DNA of 32,497 nt from Candidatus Effluviviaceae Genus I sp. GTDB lineage: Bacteria; Joyebacterota; Joyebacteria; Joyebacterales; Joyebacteraceae. The stretch's first letter is position 1. Every line of letters starts with the position of its first letter. Shown here in pieces: positions 8,206 through 15,568 of the stretch. Position numbers and translations under genes: made by a program. The stretch spans positions 1 through 32,497 of the forward strand of contig VGIX01000021.1 in NCBI GenBank assembly GCA_016867725.1. Reading direction: 5' to 3'. The notes under the pieces were generated by a model, which was not told the DNA's origin, searched no databases, and was given only the letters and a program-made list of their open reading frames with translations.

Positions 8206-8775
8206 ATGCCGACGAAAGAGGAACTGGGAAGACGGCTCAGGGTGGCCCGCTTCGAGAAGAACCTCACGCTCAAGCAGGTGGCGACCCGGTGCGGCATGTC
8301 GGCCACGCACATCTCCGAGGTCGAGAGGGGCAAGACCTCTCCCACCATCGGTGCGCTCCAGCGCATTGCCGCGGCGCTCGGCGAGAACCCGTCCCACTTC
8401 GTCCGAGAGGACATCATCGAGCCCGTGAAGTTCACTCCCGCGGCGTCCCGCTGCAGCTTCGTGACGCGCACGGTGGGCGGAGCGCCGACGCCGATCGAGT
8501 TCGTCACCGCAGGCATCCGGGGCGGATACGTTCAGGTCATGCGAAGGGTCGGTCCCCCCGGTGAGAGCGGCGACGCCGAGCCACGCATCGGGGAGATCGT
8601 GGTTCTCTGCGTCAGGGGCGCGATCAGGGTTACCGTTTGCGATCAGAGCTGGACGCTGCGGGAAGGCGACACACTGCAGACCAGGATGGACGACGGGTTT
8701 GCTGCCGAGGTCGTGGGCGACGAGGAGGCCGAGAGCCTCTGGATCATGGCAGCGCCTGTGCTCATCCCGGTCTGA
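8206..8775 (+). CDS. XRE-family transcriptional regulator with C-terminal cupin domain (first of a tandem pair)
   Basis: A 189-residue DNA-binding regulator with an N-terminal XRE/Cro helix-turn-helix (about residues 6-62, recognition segment SATHISEVERGKTSPTIG). A linker and a C-terminal cupin barrel follow (about 105-185, including EIVVLCVRGAIRV and LREGDTL). In this PuuR-like class the cupin senses a small molecule and alters operator binding, and members often control amine or amino acid catabolism. The start ATG has a G-rich stretch (GAGGGGG) about 10 bases upstream, a somewhat long spacing. The next gene, 22 bases on, is a paralogue of identical length. It is divergent from the aminotransferase, its likeliest target besides itself. 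The cupin lacks the usual metal-binding His cluster, so a metal-free ligand site is possible. Confidence 0.88.
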   Translation: MPTKEELGRRLRVARFEKNLTLKQVATRCGMSATHISEVERGKTSPTIGALQRIAAALGENPSHFVREDIIEPVKFTPAASRCSFVTRTVGGAPTPIEFVTAGIRGGYVQVMRRVGPPGESGDAEPRIGEIVVLCVRGAIRVTVCDQSWTLREGDTLQTRMDDGFAAEVVGDEEAESLWIMAAPVLIPV

Positions 8776-8797
8776 TGCGGCAGAGAGGACGGCGACG

Positions 8798-9367
8798 ATG
8801 CCATCGAAGCAAGAGGTGGGGCGCAGGCTGCGACTCGCCCGCTTTCGTCACAACATGACGCTGAAGGACGTTGCCGTGAAGTCCGGCATGTCGGCGACGC
8901 ACATCTCCGAGATCGAGCGCGGCAGCACGTCTCCGACCATCGGCTGCCTTCAGAAGATCGCCGCGGCCCTCGGCGAGCGGCCCGCGTACTTCGTCGAGGA
9001 GTCCGAGCCGACGCGCGTCAAGCTCACGCGGCGGGACGCGCGGCCGAAGGAGTACCGCTGCGGCACGGACGGCCACGTTGTCGTTGGGGAGACCGTGACG
9101 GGCGGCGCGCCGTGGAGCACGATGCACGTCGCCTACGGGTTCATCAACGTCGGCGAGACGATCAACCGCCCCCCCGGCATGGGAGAGGTCGTGGTCCTCT
9201 GCATGTCCGGGATGATCCGCGCCACCATCGAGGATCAGAGCGTCGTCATCCGCGAGGGCGACACGGTGCAGTTCAAGTTCGACCGCGGCTACCGCCTCGA
9301 GAACGTCGGCGACGAGCGCGCCGAGGGCATGGTCATCGCTGCCTATCCCGAGAGATCGGGCTGGTAG
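8798..9367 (+). CDS. XRE-family transcriptional regulator with C-terminal cupin domain (second of a tandem pair)
   Basis: This 189-residue paralogue of the preceding gene has the same architecture. By hand count about 48 of the first 66 residues are identical, and the recognition segment SATHISEIERGSTSPTIG differs at only two positions. The cupin halves have diverged far more (here MGEVVVLCMSGMIRATIEDQS and IREGDTVQFKFDRGYRL). That pattern suggests the two proteins bind the same DNA but sense different ligands, or form a heterodimer. The ATG at 8798 gives a protein with the same MP(T/S)K start as its neighbour; a much longer frame from 8561 runs through the first gene and is not real. A strong terminator follows 35 bases after the stop. 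Confidence 0.88.
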   Translation: MPSKQEVGRRLRLARFRHNMTLKDVAVKSGMSATHISEIERGSTSPTIGCLQKIAAALGERPAYFVEESEPTRVKLTRRDARPKEYRCGTDGHVVVGETVTGGAPWSTMHVAYGFINVGETINRPPGMGEVVVLCMSGMIRATIEDQSVVIREGDTVQFKFDRGYRLENVGDERAEGMVIAAYPERSGW

Positions 9368-9402
9368 GCCTCGGCTTGCCCGGACAGCCTCAGGTGCGAG
9401 GG

Positions 9403-9431
9403 CCCGCTCCCCAGGGAGCGGGTCTTTTTCT
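9403..9431 (+). terminator. Rho-independent terminator after the XRE-cupin pair
   Basis: CCCGCTCC (9403-9410), loop CCAG, GGAGCGGG (9415-9422), then TCTTTTTCT. This eight-pair GC stem with a T-tract is the only textbook intrinsic terminator in the window. Confidence 0.88.
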
Positions 9432-9436
9432 TGACA

Positions 9437-9452
9437 TGGCACACATCCTGCC
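9437..9452 (+). promoter_or_regulatory. Possible sigma-54-type site upstream of the pilX-like operon (distal)
   Basis: TGGCACACATCCTGCC keeps the GG (9438-9439), the exact 10-base spacing and the GC (9450-9451) of the -24/-12 class, with C in place of T before TGC. It lies directly after the terminator of the upstream operon and about 200 bases before the first pilus gene. It overlaps a TTGACA hexamer (9431-9436) that lacks a good -10. Confidence 0.3.
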
Positions 9453-9532
9453 GAGAAACATGACTGCACTCGCCTAACGTACATTCCCATAATAGATTAG
9501 CCGGTCCCCTCGAAGCCGTAACACTTGAGACG

Positions 9533-9548
9533 TGGCACAGTCTGTGCA
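9533..9548 (+). promoter_or_regulatory. Possible sigma-54-type promoter of the pilX-like operon (proximal)
   Basis: TGGCACAGTCTGTGCA has an exact TGGCAC, GG (9534-9535) and GC (9546-9547) separated by 10 bases, and ends in TGCA; the only core mismatch is G for the first T of TTGCA. The expected start is near 9559, leaving a leader of about 94 bases. The same bases also form a small inverted repeat GCACA-GTC-TGTGC, so a hairpin or operator is an alternative reading. Confidence 0.42.
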
Positions 9549-9652
9549 GCCTGGAGAGAAAGAGCGCTCCCGAGCGTACCGCAAGGCCGGCAGGCCACAT
9601 GTCGGGACGCCGCTCTGACAGCGTGCGCTCAGATACCCGGGAGGAGGCTGCC

Positions 9653-11053
9653 ATGAGAACCACCATTCGAACCCTCATCAGGGGCGATTCGGGATCGACA
9701 CTTGTGGTGGTGATGCTGCTGGCCATCATCATGCTGATCACCGTCGCCTCGGTCTTCGAGTTCGGGGCTCCGGACGCGGGGCTGGCCACGCACGCCGCCC
9801 GCCGCTCGCAGGCGCTCTACCTTGCCGAGGCGGGCCTCGCCCGGGCCTACAGCTGGCTCGAGGCTCAGCCGGACCCGCCGACGCACACCTCGGAGTTCCA
9901 GCCTCTCGGGGCGGGCCCCGACACGCTCGCGTGCGGGACGTACGCCGTATCGGTCCTCCCCGACCCCGACAACCCCGCGCGGTTGAGGAAGTACTTCACG
10001 ATCCGCTCGTCGGCCAGCGCCGGCGACAAGACAAGGGTCGTCGAGTGCGACGTCATGACGCAGTCGTACGCGCAGTTCATCTACTTCACGGAGGACGAGC
10101 GCCTGCCGGGCTCGACGACGCCCGTCTGGTTCTGCTCGCACGACATGCTCAACGGCGCCCTCCACACGAACGGACGGCTGCACCTCTGGGGCAACCCGAC
10201 GTTCATGGGCCGGGTCTCGAGCGCGTACGGCGGCCCGGATGACCCCGACCCCGCGCACAACCCGAGCTTCATGTTCTACAACAACGATTACTACAACCAC
10301 GTGGAATCGGCGGCCGCGAGCAACCCGCCCCACGACGTTCCCGTGTTCGGCAGCGGATACGAGCTCGGCACGACCTCGATCGACCTTCCCGACTGCCTCG
10401 ATGACCTCCGCACACTGGCGGCGGTCGGGGGGCTCCCGATCACCGGCAACACGGAGATCGAGCTCTCGCGGCTCAACGGCGGCTCGCGGATGTACGGGTA
10501 CCTGAGCTATCGCCCGATCGGGGGCAGCACGTGGACGGACGTGCAGCTCTCCACGATCAACGGTGTCGTGTTCGTCACCGGCCAGACACGGGTGATGGGG
10601 ATCCTCGACGGGAGCCTGACGATCGGGTCCTCGCTGGACATGTACATCACAGACGACGTCCGGTACCGGGACAGCAACGCCGACGGACCGCTCCCGGGGT
10701 GCGACGACCTCCTGGGTCTCATCTCCGAGAGGAACATCATCGTCGCCGACAACACCCCGAACCGGACGGACTGCACCATCCACGCCCATATGATGGCGCT
10801 CAACACGTCGTTCCAGGCGCAGAACCACAGGTCCGGGTCGCCCCGCGGCACTCTCACGGTCCACGGCGGCATCATCCAGAAGTTCCGCGGCGCGGTCGGG
10901 ACGGGCACGATAAGAAACGGCCAGGTTGTCATCAGCACCGGGTACGCGAAGAACTACCGCTACGATCCCAGGTTCAACGTGATCCAGCCGCCGGGCTACT
11001 TCCTCACCGGCAAGTACTACAGGCTCGCGTGGCGGGAGGTGACCAATGCGTAG
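9653..11053 (+). CDS. PilX-like pilus assembly protein with a large C-terminal domain
   Basis: A 466-residue protein with an N-terminal prepilin-like hydrophobic segment (residues about 11-36: GSTLVVVMLLAIIMLITVAS) preceded by basic residues. That is typical of PilX N-terminal domains, which lack the Glu5 of true pilins. The rest is a large exported region with repeats of NG-rich and beta-rich sequence (HTNGRLHLWGNPTF, STINGVVFVTGQTRV, NIIVADNT). It resembles the DUF4900-type domain found in pilus-tip-like proteins, though this match is from memory. The ATG at 9653 has GGAGG upstream; the earlier in-frame ATG at 9599 lacks one. It overlaps the next prepilin gene by 8 bases. It probably contributes to a minor-pilin priming or tip complex. 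Confidence 0.75.
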   Translation: MRTTIRTLIRGDSGSTLVVVMLLAIIMLITVASVFEFGAPDAGLATHAARRSQALYLAEAGLARAYSWLEAQPDPPTHTSEFQPLGAGPDTLACGTYAVSVLPDPDNPARLRKYFTIRSSASAGDKTRVVECDVMTQSYAQFIYFTEDERLPGSTTPVWFCSHDMLNGALHTNGRLHLWGNPTFMGRVSSAYGGPDDPDPAHNPSFMFYNNDYYNHVESAAASNPPHDVPVFGSGYELGTTSIDLPDCLDDLRTLAAVGGLPITGNTEIELSRLNGGSRMYGYLSYRPIGGSTWTDVQLSTINGVVFVTGQTRVMGILDGSLTIGSSLDMYITDDVRYRDSNADGPLPGCDDLLGLISERNIIVADNTPNRTDCTIHAHMMALNTSFQAQNHRSGSPRGTLTVHGGIIQKFRGAVGTGTIRNGQVVISTGYAKNYRYDPRFNVIQPPGYFLTGKYYRLAWREVTNA

Positions 11054-11537
11054 GCGACAGCCGGACCCGGCGCGCGCGCAGGCGGGCTTCAGCATCGTGG
11101 AGATGATCGCGATGATCGCCGTCACCGCCACCGTGATCGGCGCCGGCATCGCGACGTACGTGGGGACGCTGCGGTCGTGGCAGGGAACGGCCGGCCTCGC
11201 GCACATCCAGCGCGAGGCGTCGCTGGCCATGGACGTCGTCACCCGCAGCATCCGCGAGGCGTCGTCGGTCATCGTCGCCGGGGACGGCGACTCCCTCAAC
11301 GTGTACTACGAGACCGCGGGCGGCGAGTCCCTCGGCGCGGTCTACTACCGGGGAGGCTGCTCGCTCCTCGACGCGAACGGGGACGTCGTCGTGCCGAACG
11401 TGTCTTCCGTCGGGTTCACGTCGGACGGGAGGACGGTCAACATCGACATCACGCTCGTGGACGACCGCGGGACCCCGGACAACACGAGCGACGACCAGAT
11501 GACGCTCATGTCGTCATCGGTGTCCTGCAGGAACTGA
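11046..11537 (+). CDS. Prepilin-type minor pilin (PilW/PilV-like)
   Basis: A 163-residue protein with a class III prepilin leader. Basic residues end in AQAG, followed by FSIVEMIAMIAVTATVIGAGIA, so the prepilin peptidase would cut after Gly14 and Glu lies at mature position 5. The globular part is beta-rich and contains SRSIREASSVIVAGDGDSL-like sequence, seen in PilW-type minor pilins. The ATG has GGGAGGTGA upstream and overlaps the previous gene, which indicates translational coupling. Minor pilins prime pilus assembly in the inner membrane and can end up at the tip. Exact PilW versus PilV assignment is uncertain. Confidence 0.78.
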   Translation: MRRRQPDPARAQAGFSIVEMIAMIAVTATVIGAGIATYVGTLRSWQGTAGLAHIQREASLAMDVVTRSIREASSVIVAGDGDSLNVYYETAGGESLGAVYYRGGCSLLDANGDVVVPNVSSVGFTSDGRTVNIDITLVDDRGTPDNTSDDQMTLMSSSVSCRN

Positions 11538-11563
11538 CCGCCATGCGAACGGGAGGCATCGGG

Positions 11564-12061
11564 ATGGCAAGGGCACACACGCGGACAGGGGCGCGGGCGC
11601 GCCGCCGCGCGCTTCGCTCGGCGAGAGGCGCGACGATGGTCGAGATCCTCGTCTCGGCGTTCATCCTCGCCATGCTCGTCGTGCCGATGTTCAACACGCT
11701 CGTGTCGGGCAGGATGCTCGCGGCGCACCGGGGCGAGAAGCGCATGGCCATCGGCCTGGTCGAGCGGAAGGTGGAGCAGCTCCTGAGGGCCGGGTACGGG
11801 GCGCTCGGGAGCGACGCCGACGTCTCGAGCGTGAACCTGGGGTCCGGGACGCATCCGGCGAACCCGTCGATCGTCCTGAACACGCGCGGCGACGAGGATG
11901 CCGCCAACGACGTGCTCGGCTCCCTCACGTGGAGCGTCATCCCCGTCGCGTGGCCGAGCCCCGGGGACTCCGTGAAAGCCAAGGTCGTCGAGGTCAAGAT
12001 GCGGTGGCCGCTCGCCGCCCCGCGCGACAGCATCTCCATCACGACGCTCATCGGCGCATGA
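11564..12061 (+). CDS. Prepilin-type minor pilin (PilV-like)
   Basis: A 165-residue protein with a long basic leader (about 24 residues, rich in Arg) ending in RGATMVEILVSAFILAMLVVPMFNTLVSG. Cleavage after the Gly would leave ATMVE, with Glu at mature position 5. I chose the ATG at 11564 because GGGAGG lies 7 bases upstream; an in-frame ATG at 11543 without a clear ribosome site would add 7 residues. The globular part is short. It is the third gene of the plus-strand minor pilin run and is convergent with pilD. Its role is probably pilus priming or display at the tip; the assignment comes from the N-terminus and context. Confidence 0.75.
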   Translation: MARAHTRTGARARRRALRSARGATMVEILVSAFILAMLVVPMFNTLVSGRMLAAHRGEKRMAIGLVERKVEQLLRAGYGALGSDADVSSVNLGSGTHPANPSIVLNTRGDEDAANDVLGSLTWSVIPVAWPSPGDSVKAKVVEVKMRWPLAAPRDSISITTLIGA

Positions 12062-12068
12062 CGCCGGG

Positions 12069-12102
12069 GGGCCCGCGGGTCCATCGCTGGACCTGCGGGC
12101 CC
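12069..12102. terminator. 15-bp hairpin without T-tract between the convergent minor pilin and pilD genes
   Basis: GGGCCCGCGGGTCCA (12069-12083) pairs with TGGACCTGCGGGCCC (12088-12102) around the loop TCGC, with a single G-T pair. It is placed exactly between two convergent operons and probably acts in both directions, but no T-run follows on either strand. Confidence 0.5.
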
Positions 12103-12129
12103 TCACCCACCATCGGACCGGTTCACCCT

Positions 12130-12897
12130 CTAGCGGAAGATCGACAGGTACCACCTGAGGAGCGCGTCGCCCCAGAGCGAGGCGCTGAATGCGCCGAAGG
12201 CGATGAACGGACCGAAGGGAACGGTCCGATCCCACTGCCTTCCCCTGACCGCGATCGTCGCCACGCCCACCACGGCTCCCGCAAAGAAGGCCACGAAGAG
12301 CAGGACCAGGCACAGCTTCCAGCCGAGGAACGCCCCCAGCATGGCGGCGAGCTTGATGTCGCCGCCGCCCATGCTCTCCTTCCGGAACACGGCGTCGCCC
12401 AGGAGAGCGACGAGGAGGAGCGCCCCGCCACCCACCACCGCCCCGATGAGCGACTCGACGAAGGTCGTCATGCCGAGGAGCGGCGAGACGATGAGTCCGA
12501 CGGCGATGCCGGGAAGCGTCACCCTGTCAGGCAGGATCCGGGAGTCGAGGTCGATGACGGAGAGCACGATGAGCACGTACGAGAGCGGCCACAGGATCGC
12601 CAGCTCCGCCCCCGCCCCGTAGCGTAGCCACAGAAGGAGCGGCACGGCGCCGCCCAGGAGCTCCACCACGGGGTAGCGCGGCGAGATCCGCGCCCCGCAG
12701 TCCCTGCACCGCCCGCGCAGGAGGAGGAAGCTCAGGACCGGCACGTTGTCCCAGGGACGGACGCGGGCGCCGCAGGCGGGACAGGCCGACGGTGGATGCA
12801 CGATCGACCGCCCGCGCGGCGCCCGGTATGCCACGACGTTCAGGAAGCTCCCGAAGATGCAGCCGATGATGAAGAGGGCCGCCGCGACCACGGTCAC
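12130..12897 (-). CDS. pilD: Type IV prepilin peptidase / N-methyltransferase
   Basis: PilD is the inner-membrane aspartyl protease that removes prepilin leaders and methylates the new N-terminus. The 255-residue protein has the bifunctional layout. An N-terminal GSFLNV segment comes first, then a zinc-binding pair CPAC (39-42) and CRDC (64-67). Multiple membrane segments follow, and the catalytic Asp motifs VIDLDSRILPD (about 114-124) and MGGGDIKLAAMLGAFLG are both present. The start is GTG at 12897, which overlaps the pilQ stop as GTGA, a translational-coupling arrangement. It is the last gene of the minus-strand pilus run and would process both tandem pilins and the minor pilins opposite. 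Confidence 0.95.
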   Translation of the reverse strand: MTVVAAALFIIGCIFGSFLNVVAYRAPRGRSIVHPPSACPACGARVRPWDNVPVLSFLLLRGRCRDCGARISPRYPVVELLGGAVPLLLWLRYGAGAELAILWPLSYVLIVLSVIDLDSRILPDRVTLPGIAVGLIVSPLLGMTTFVESLIGAVVGGGALLLVALLGDAVFRKESMGGGDIKLAAMLGAFLGWKLCLVLLFVAFFAGAVVGVATIAVRGRQWDRTVPFGPFIAFGAFSASLWGDALLRWYLSIFR

Positions 12898-14264
12898 TCC
12901 CCGAACCTCTCGATCATGCGCTGCTGCTGCTGCTGACTCATCCTCTGGAGCGCGTCGGCGTCGAGGATCCGCGGCGTGAGGAACACCACGACCTCGGTCC
13001 TCGTCTCAGAGTCCTCGCTCTTGCGGAAGAGGTGCCCGAGGATCGGGATGTCCCCGAGGAGCGGCACCTTGAAGTCCGTCCTCACGACGTCCTTCCTGAG
13101 AAGCCCGCCGATCACGACCGTCTGCGCGTCCTTGACCATCACGGTCGTCCTTGCCGTGCGCTGCCTCGTGTCCACGGCCTCGTTCGGGAAGAAGGACGAC
13201 CGCTGCGCCGAGCTCACCGTCGGCTCGATGGTCATGGTGACGAACTGGTCGTTGTTGATGTTGGGCGTCACTTTGAGGGTCACGCCGACGTCGCCGAAGA
13301 TCGGCTCGACGGTCGACTCCTGGCCGCCCTCGCGGTACGTGACCTTCTTCGCGAGCGCCATGCGCTGGGTGATTTCGATGACCGCTTCCTTGTTGTCCAC
13401 CGTGAGCACGCGCGGCTCGGCGAGGACCTCGGCGAGGCCTTCCTTCTGCATGGCGGAGATGGCCGCCGACAGGTCCTGCAACTCAAGGAACGAAGCCCAC
13501 TTGCCGATCGAGAGGCTCAGGATGCCCTCGTCCGCCGTGCTGTTGTTGAACGTGGTCCCGTAGGAGACCGCGCCCCCCCCGCCCCCGCTCCCGCTCTCGA
13601 AGTCGCCGTACTCCCACGAGATGCCGAGGCGCGACGAGGCGTCCTCGGAGAACTCCACGACCCTCGCCTCGATGAGGACCTGGCCCGTCGGAGCGTCGAG
13701 CTCCTTCACGAGCGACTGCAGCGTGGGCATGTTCTCGGGGATGTCGGACACGACGAGCGAGTTCGTCCGCTTGTCCACGACGATGCTGCCCGCGCTCGTC
13801 AGGATCGCCTTCACGGTCGGCTCGAGCTCGCCCGCGCTCGCGTAGTTGGCGTGGAGCACCTCGGTGACCGTCGCGACCGGCGGTCCGTCGGGCGCCTCCA
13901 TGATCACGTAGATGTTCGTTCCCTTGAGGCGCGTGTACCACAGGCCGTTCGCGCGCATGATGGCCGCGAGCGCGTCCTCGACGAGGACGTCCTCGAGATA
14001 GACGTTGATGCTCCTCCCGACGAGATCGGACCCGATCAGGAAGTTGATGCCGGACTTCTGCGTCATGACCTTGAGCACGTTGCCCAGGGTCACGTCCTGG
14101 AGGTTGAGCGAGATCCTCTGACCTCGAACCCTCGACCCGTCGTCGGTCGCCCCCGTCACGGTCTCCTGGGCCTGCGCCGCTGGAGCGACGGCGAGAAGCA
14201 GAAGCGCCGTGAGGAACGCGACCGCGCCGACCTTCCAACCCATGGCGCGGTTGACAGCGAACAT
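12894..14264 (-). CDS. pilQ: Type IV pilus secretin PilQ (short form)
   Basis: PilQ forms the outer-membrane gate through which the pilus passes. I chose the ATG at 14264 (456 residues), 6 bases after GAGGAGG; a GTG at 14279 that overlaps the pilP stop is an alternative. A signal peptide ends near APAAQA. One STN-like domain (about 40-110), an N1-type domain (about 115-190) and the secretin barrel (about 270-440) follow. The barrel contains the family motif VPLLGDIPILGHLFR. No AMIN domains are visible, so it is shorter than proteobacterial PilQ (about 700). The C-terminus has a Gln run. A Gly-rich stretch (about residue 225) lies before the barrel. Confidence 0.95.
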   Translation of the reverse strand: MFAVNRAMGWKVGAVAFLTALLLLAVAPAAQAQETVTGATDDGSRVRGQRISLNLQDVTLGNVLKVMTQKSGINFLIGSDLVGRSINVYLEDVLVEDALAAIMRANGLWYTRLKGTNIYVIMEAPDGPPVATVTEVLHANYASAGELEPTVKAILTSAGSIVVDKRTNSLVVSDIPENMPTLQSLVKELDAPTGQVLIEARVVEFSEDASSRLGISWEYGDFESGSGGGGGAVSYGTTFNNSTADEGILSLSIGKWASFLELQDLSAAISAMQKEGLAEVLAEPRVLTVDNKEAVIEITQRMALAKKVTYREGGQESTVEPIFGDVGVTLKVTPNINNDQFVTMTIEPTVSSAQRSSFFPNEAVDTRQRTARTTVMVKDAQTVVIGGLLRKDVVRTDFKVPLLGDIPILGHLFRKSEDSETRTEVVVFLTPRILDADALQRMSQQQQQRMIERFGE

Positions 14265-14275
14265 GATGAGCCTCC

Positions 14276-14788
14276 TCACTCAACGGTCAAGACGAACTGC
14301 CTCGACCTGTACGAGAGCACGACACGGTTCCTGTCGATCGACACGACCTTCGCCCCCTTCACGGTGTCGCCGACGTGCACTCCGTCGCCGTCGATGAGCG
14401 CCACGGGGGTCACGGGATCCCACACGATGCCGTACAGCGACATCGGAGGCAGCGTCACGGGCGCCGGCTCCGGCGGCCGCTCCTCGTCGCGGCTCCTCGC
14501 CGTGCGGGCGCCCGCGAGCGGGACCATCGGGTCCCTCAGGTCGTCGCCTGCGTAGGGCTCGCCGGCTCTTGCCTTGGCCACCTTGGCCACGGCCTGAAGG
14601 TGCTTCGGATCCGCGTCCAGCTCGCTGGCAGGGCGCGGTTCGAGGATGCTGGGGATGGGCGACGCCGAGGCCGTGCTGCCGGGCTTCGCGCCGCCGGGGA
14701 GCACGCGCAGCACGACGACCGCGATGAGGGCGGCGGCCAGCCCCGCGACGATGAGCAGCTTCTTCCTGTCGCCTGCCGTGTTGGTCAT
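14276..14788 (-). CDS. pilP: Type IV pilus alignment protein PilP-like
   Basis: A 170-residue protein with a single N-terminal membrane segment (about residues 11-29, LLIVAGLAAALIAVVVLRV). A Pro/Ala-rich linker and a small beta domain follow; its ending (SLYGIVWDPVTPVALIDGDGVHVGD, then VLSYRSRQFVLTVE) is typical of PilP/GspC-type periplasmic domains that link PilNO to the secretin. I chose the ATG at 14788 with GGAGAG upstream; the longer open frame to 15544 is antisense-like sequence over pilO. Many PilP proteins are lipoproteins; this one has a membrane anchor instead and no lipobox Cys. It lies between pilO and pilQ, as expected. Confidence 0.87.
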   Translation of the reverse strand: MTNTAGDRKKLLIVAGLAAALIAVVVLRVLPGGAKPGSTASASPIPSILEPRPASELDADPKHLQAVAKVAKARAGEPYAGDDLRDPMVPLAGARTARSRDEERPPEPAPVTLPPMSLYGIVWDPVTPVALIDGDGVHVGDTVKGAKVVSIDRNRVVLSYRSRQFVLTVE

Positions 14789-14832
14789 GCCTGCGCTCTC
14801 TCCGGCCCGGTGCCGGGCGCGCGCCGACTTCG

Positions 14833-15489
14833 CTAGTCCACCCACGCCGCGACGCCGATCCGCAGCCGCACGTCGCACTGCCCCGATCCGCCCTCGCGGG
14901 CCGTCACCTCGACGTCGCTCACGCTCGGGCACCGCGGCGAAGCGGCGAGCAGGCTCAGGAAGCGGCCCACGTCGTGGTATGTCCCTCGGAGGTCGATCTC
15001 CACCGGATACTCCATGATCCTCTTCGAGATCTCCCTCGGCTGCAGGAGCCCCGGTTCGCCGGTCATCCGCAGTCCCGCCTCCTGCGCGAGGTCCTCGAAC
15101 TCGGCCACGACGGTCATCCGCTGGTCGCCGCGCATGAGGCCGTCCTTGAAGCGCGACACCGCCGCCGCCGACTCCCTCACGACCAGGAAGTCCTGGATGA
15201 CGCCCTTCTTCTCCACGAGCGTGTTCAGGCGCGACCAGACCGGCTTGAGGACGAGGAAGTAGGAGAGGTTGATCGCGACAATGTACGTCAGGGCCGCAAC
15301 GGCCACCGTCCTCCACATCGAGCGTCCCGCCCGCGAGTGAGGACGGAACGCGGCGCACAGCGTCCGCAGGACGCGGCCCTTCGGGCCGCCCGTCCCTGCG
15401 GGCGCGGCAGCGCCGGCGGTCTTCTCCCCAGGCGACGCCGTCTCGTGCGTCGCCCCCCCGACGTCGTGCGTGGCGTGCTGGAGTGCCAT
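14833..15489 (-). CDS. pilO: Type IV pilus inner-membrane protein PilO-like
   Basis: PilO pairs with PilN in the inner-membrane alignment complex. From the ATG at 15489 the protein is 218 residues: about 58 N-terminal residues rich in Ala, Gly, Thr and Pro, one membrane helix (about 61-83), a coiled segment, and a ferredoxin-like periplasmic domain including a typical PilO stretch around TYHDVGRFLSLLAAS. The N-terminal part overlaps a very stable predicted RNA hairpin (15365-15400), so an alternative start at Met58 (15318), right before the membrane helix, cannot be excluded. The family call rests on the domain pattern and the pilM-N-O-P-Q order. Confidence 0.87.
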   Translation of the reverse strand: MALQHATHDVGGATHETASPGEKTAGAAAPAGTGGPKGRVLRTLCAAFRPHSRAGRSMWRTVAVAALTYIVAINLSYFLVLKPVWSRLNTLVEKKGVIQDFLVVRESAAAVSRFKDGLMRGDQRMTVVAEFEDLAQEAGLRMTGEPGLLQPREISKRIMEYPVEIDLRGTYHDVGRFLSLLAASPRCPSVSDVEVTAREGGSGQCDVRLRIGVAAWVD

Positions 15490-15568
15490 CCGTCCCCTGT
15501 GGACAGGTCCTTCTGTCCATCCGTCCGACCGCCCGCCGCTCCAAGCCGGCGCGCGGCGACCGAACTCC

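Noticed and set aside
9431-9460. Sigma-70 promoter with TTGACA at 9431-9436
   Set aside because: No acceptable -10 lies 16-18 bases downstream (AGAAAC or GAAACA only), and the hexamer is part of the preceding terminator tail.
9520-9652. GEMM-type c-di-GMP riboswitch before the pilX-like gene
   Set aside because: A CCGCAAGGCC stretch recalls part of the core, but the conserved GGCAAACC half and the correct stem order are absent.
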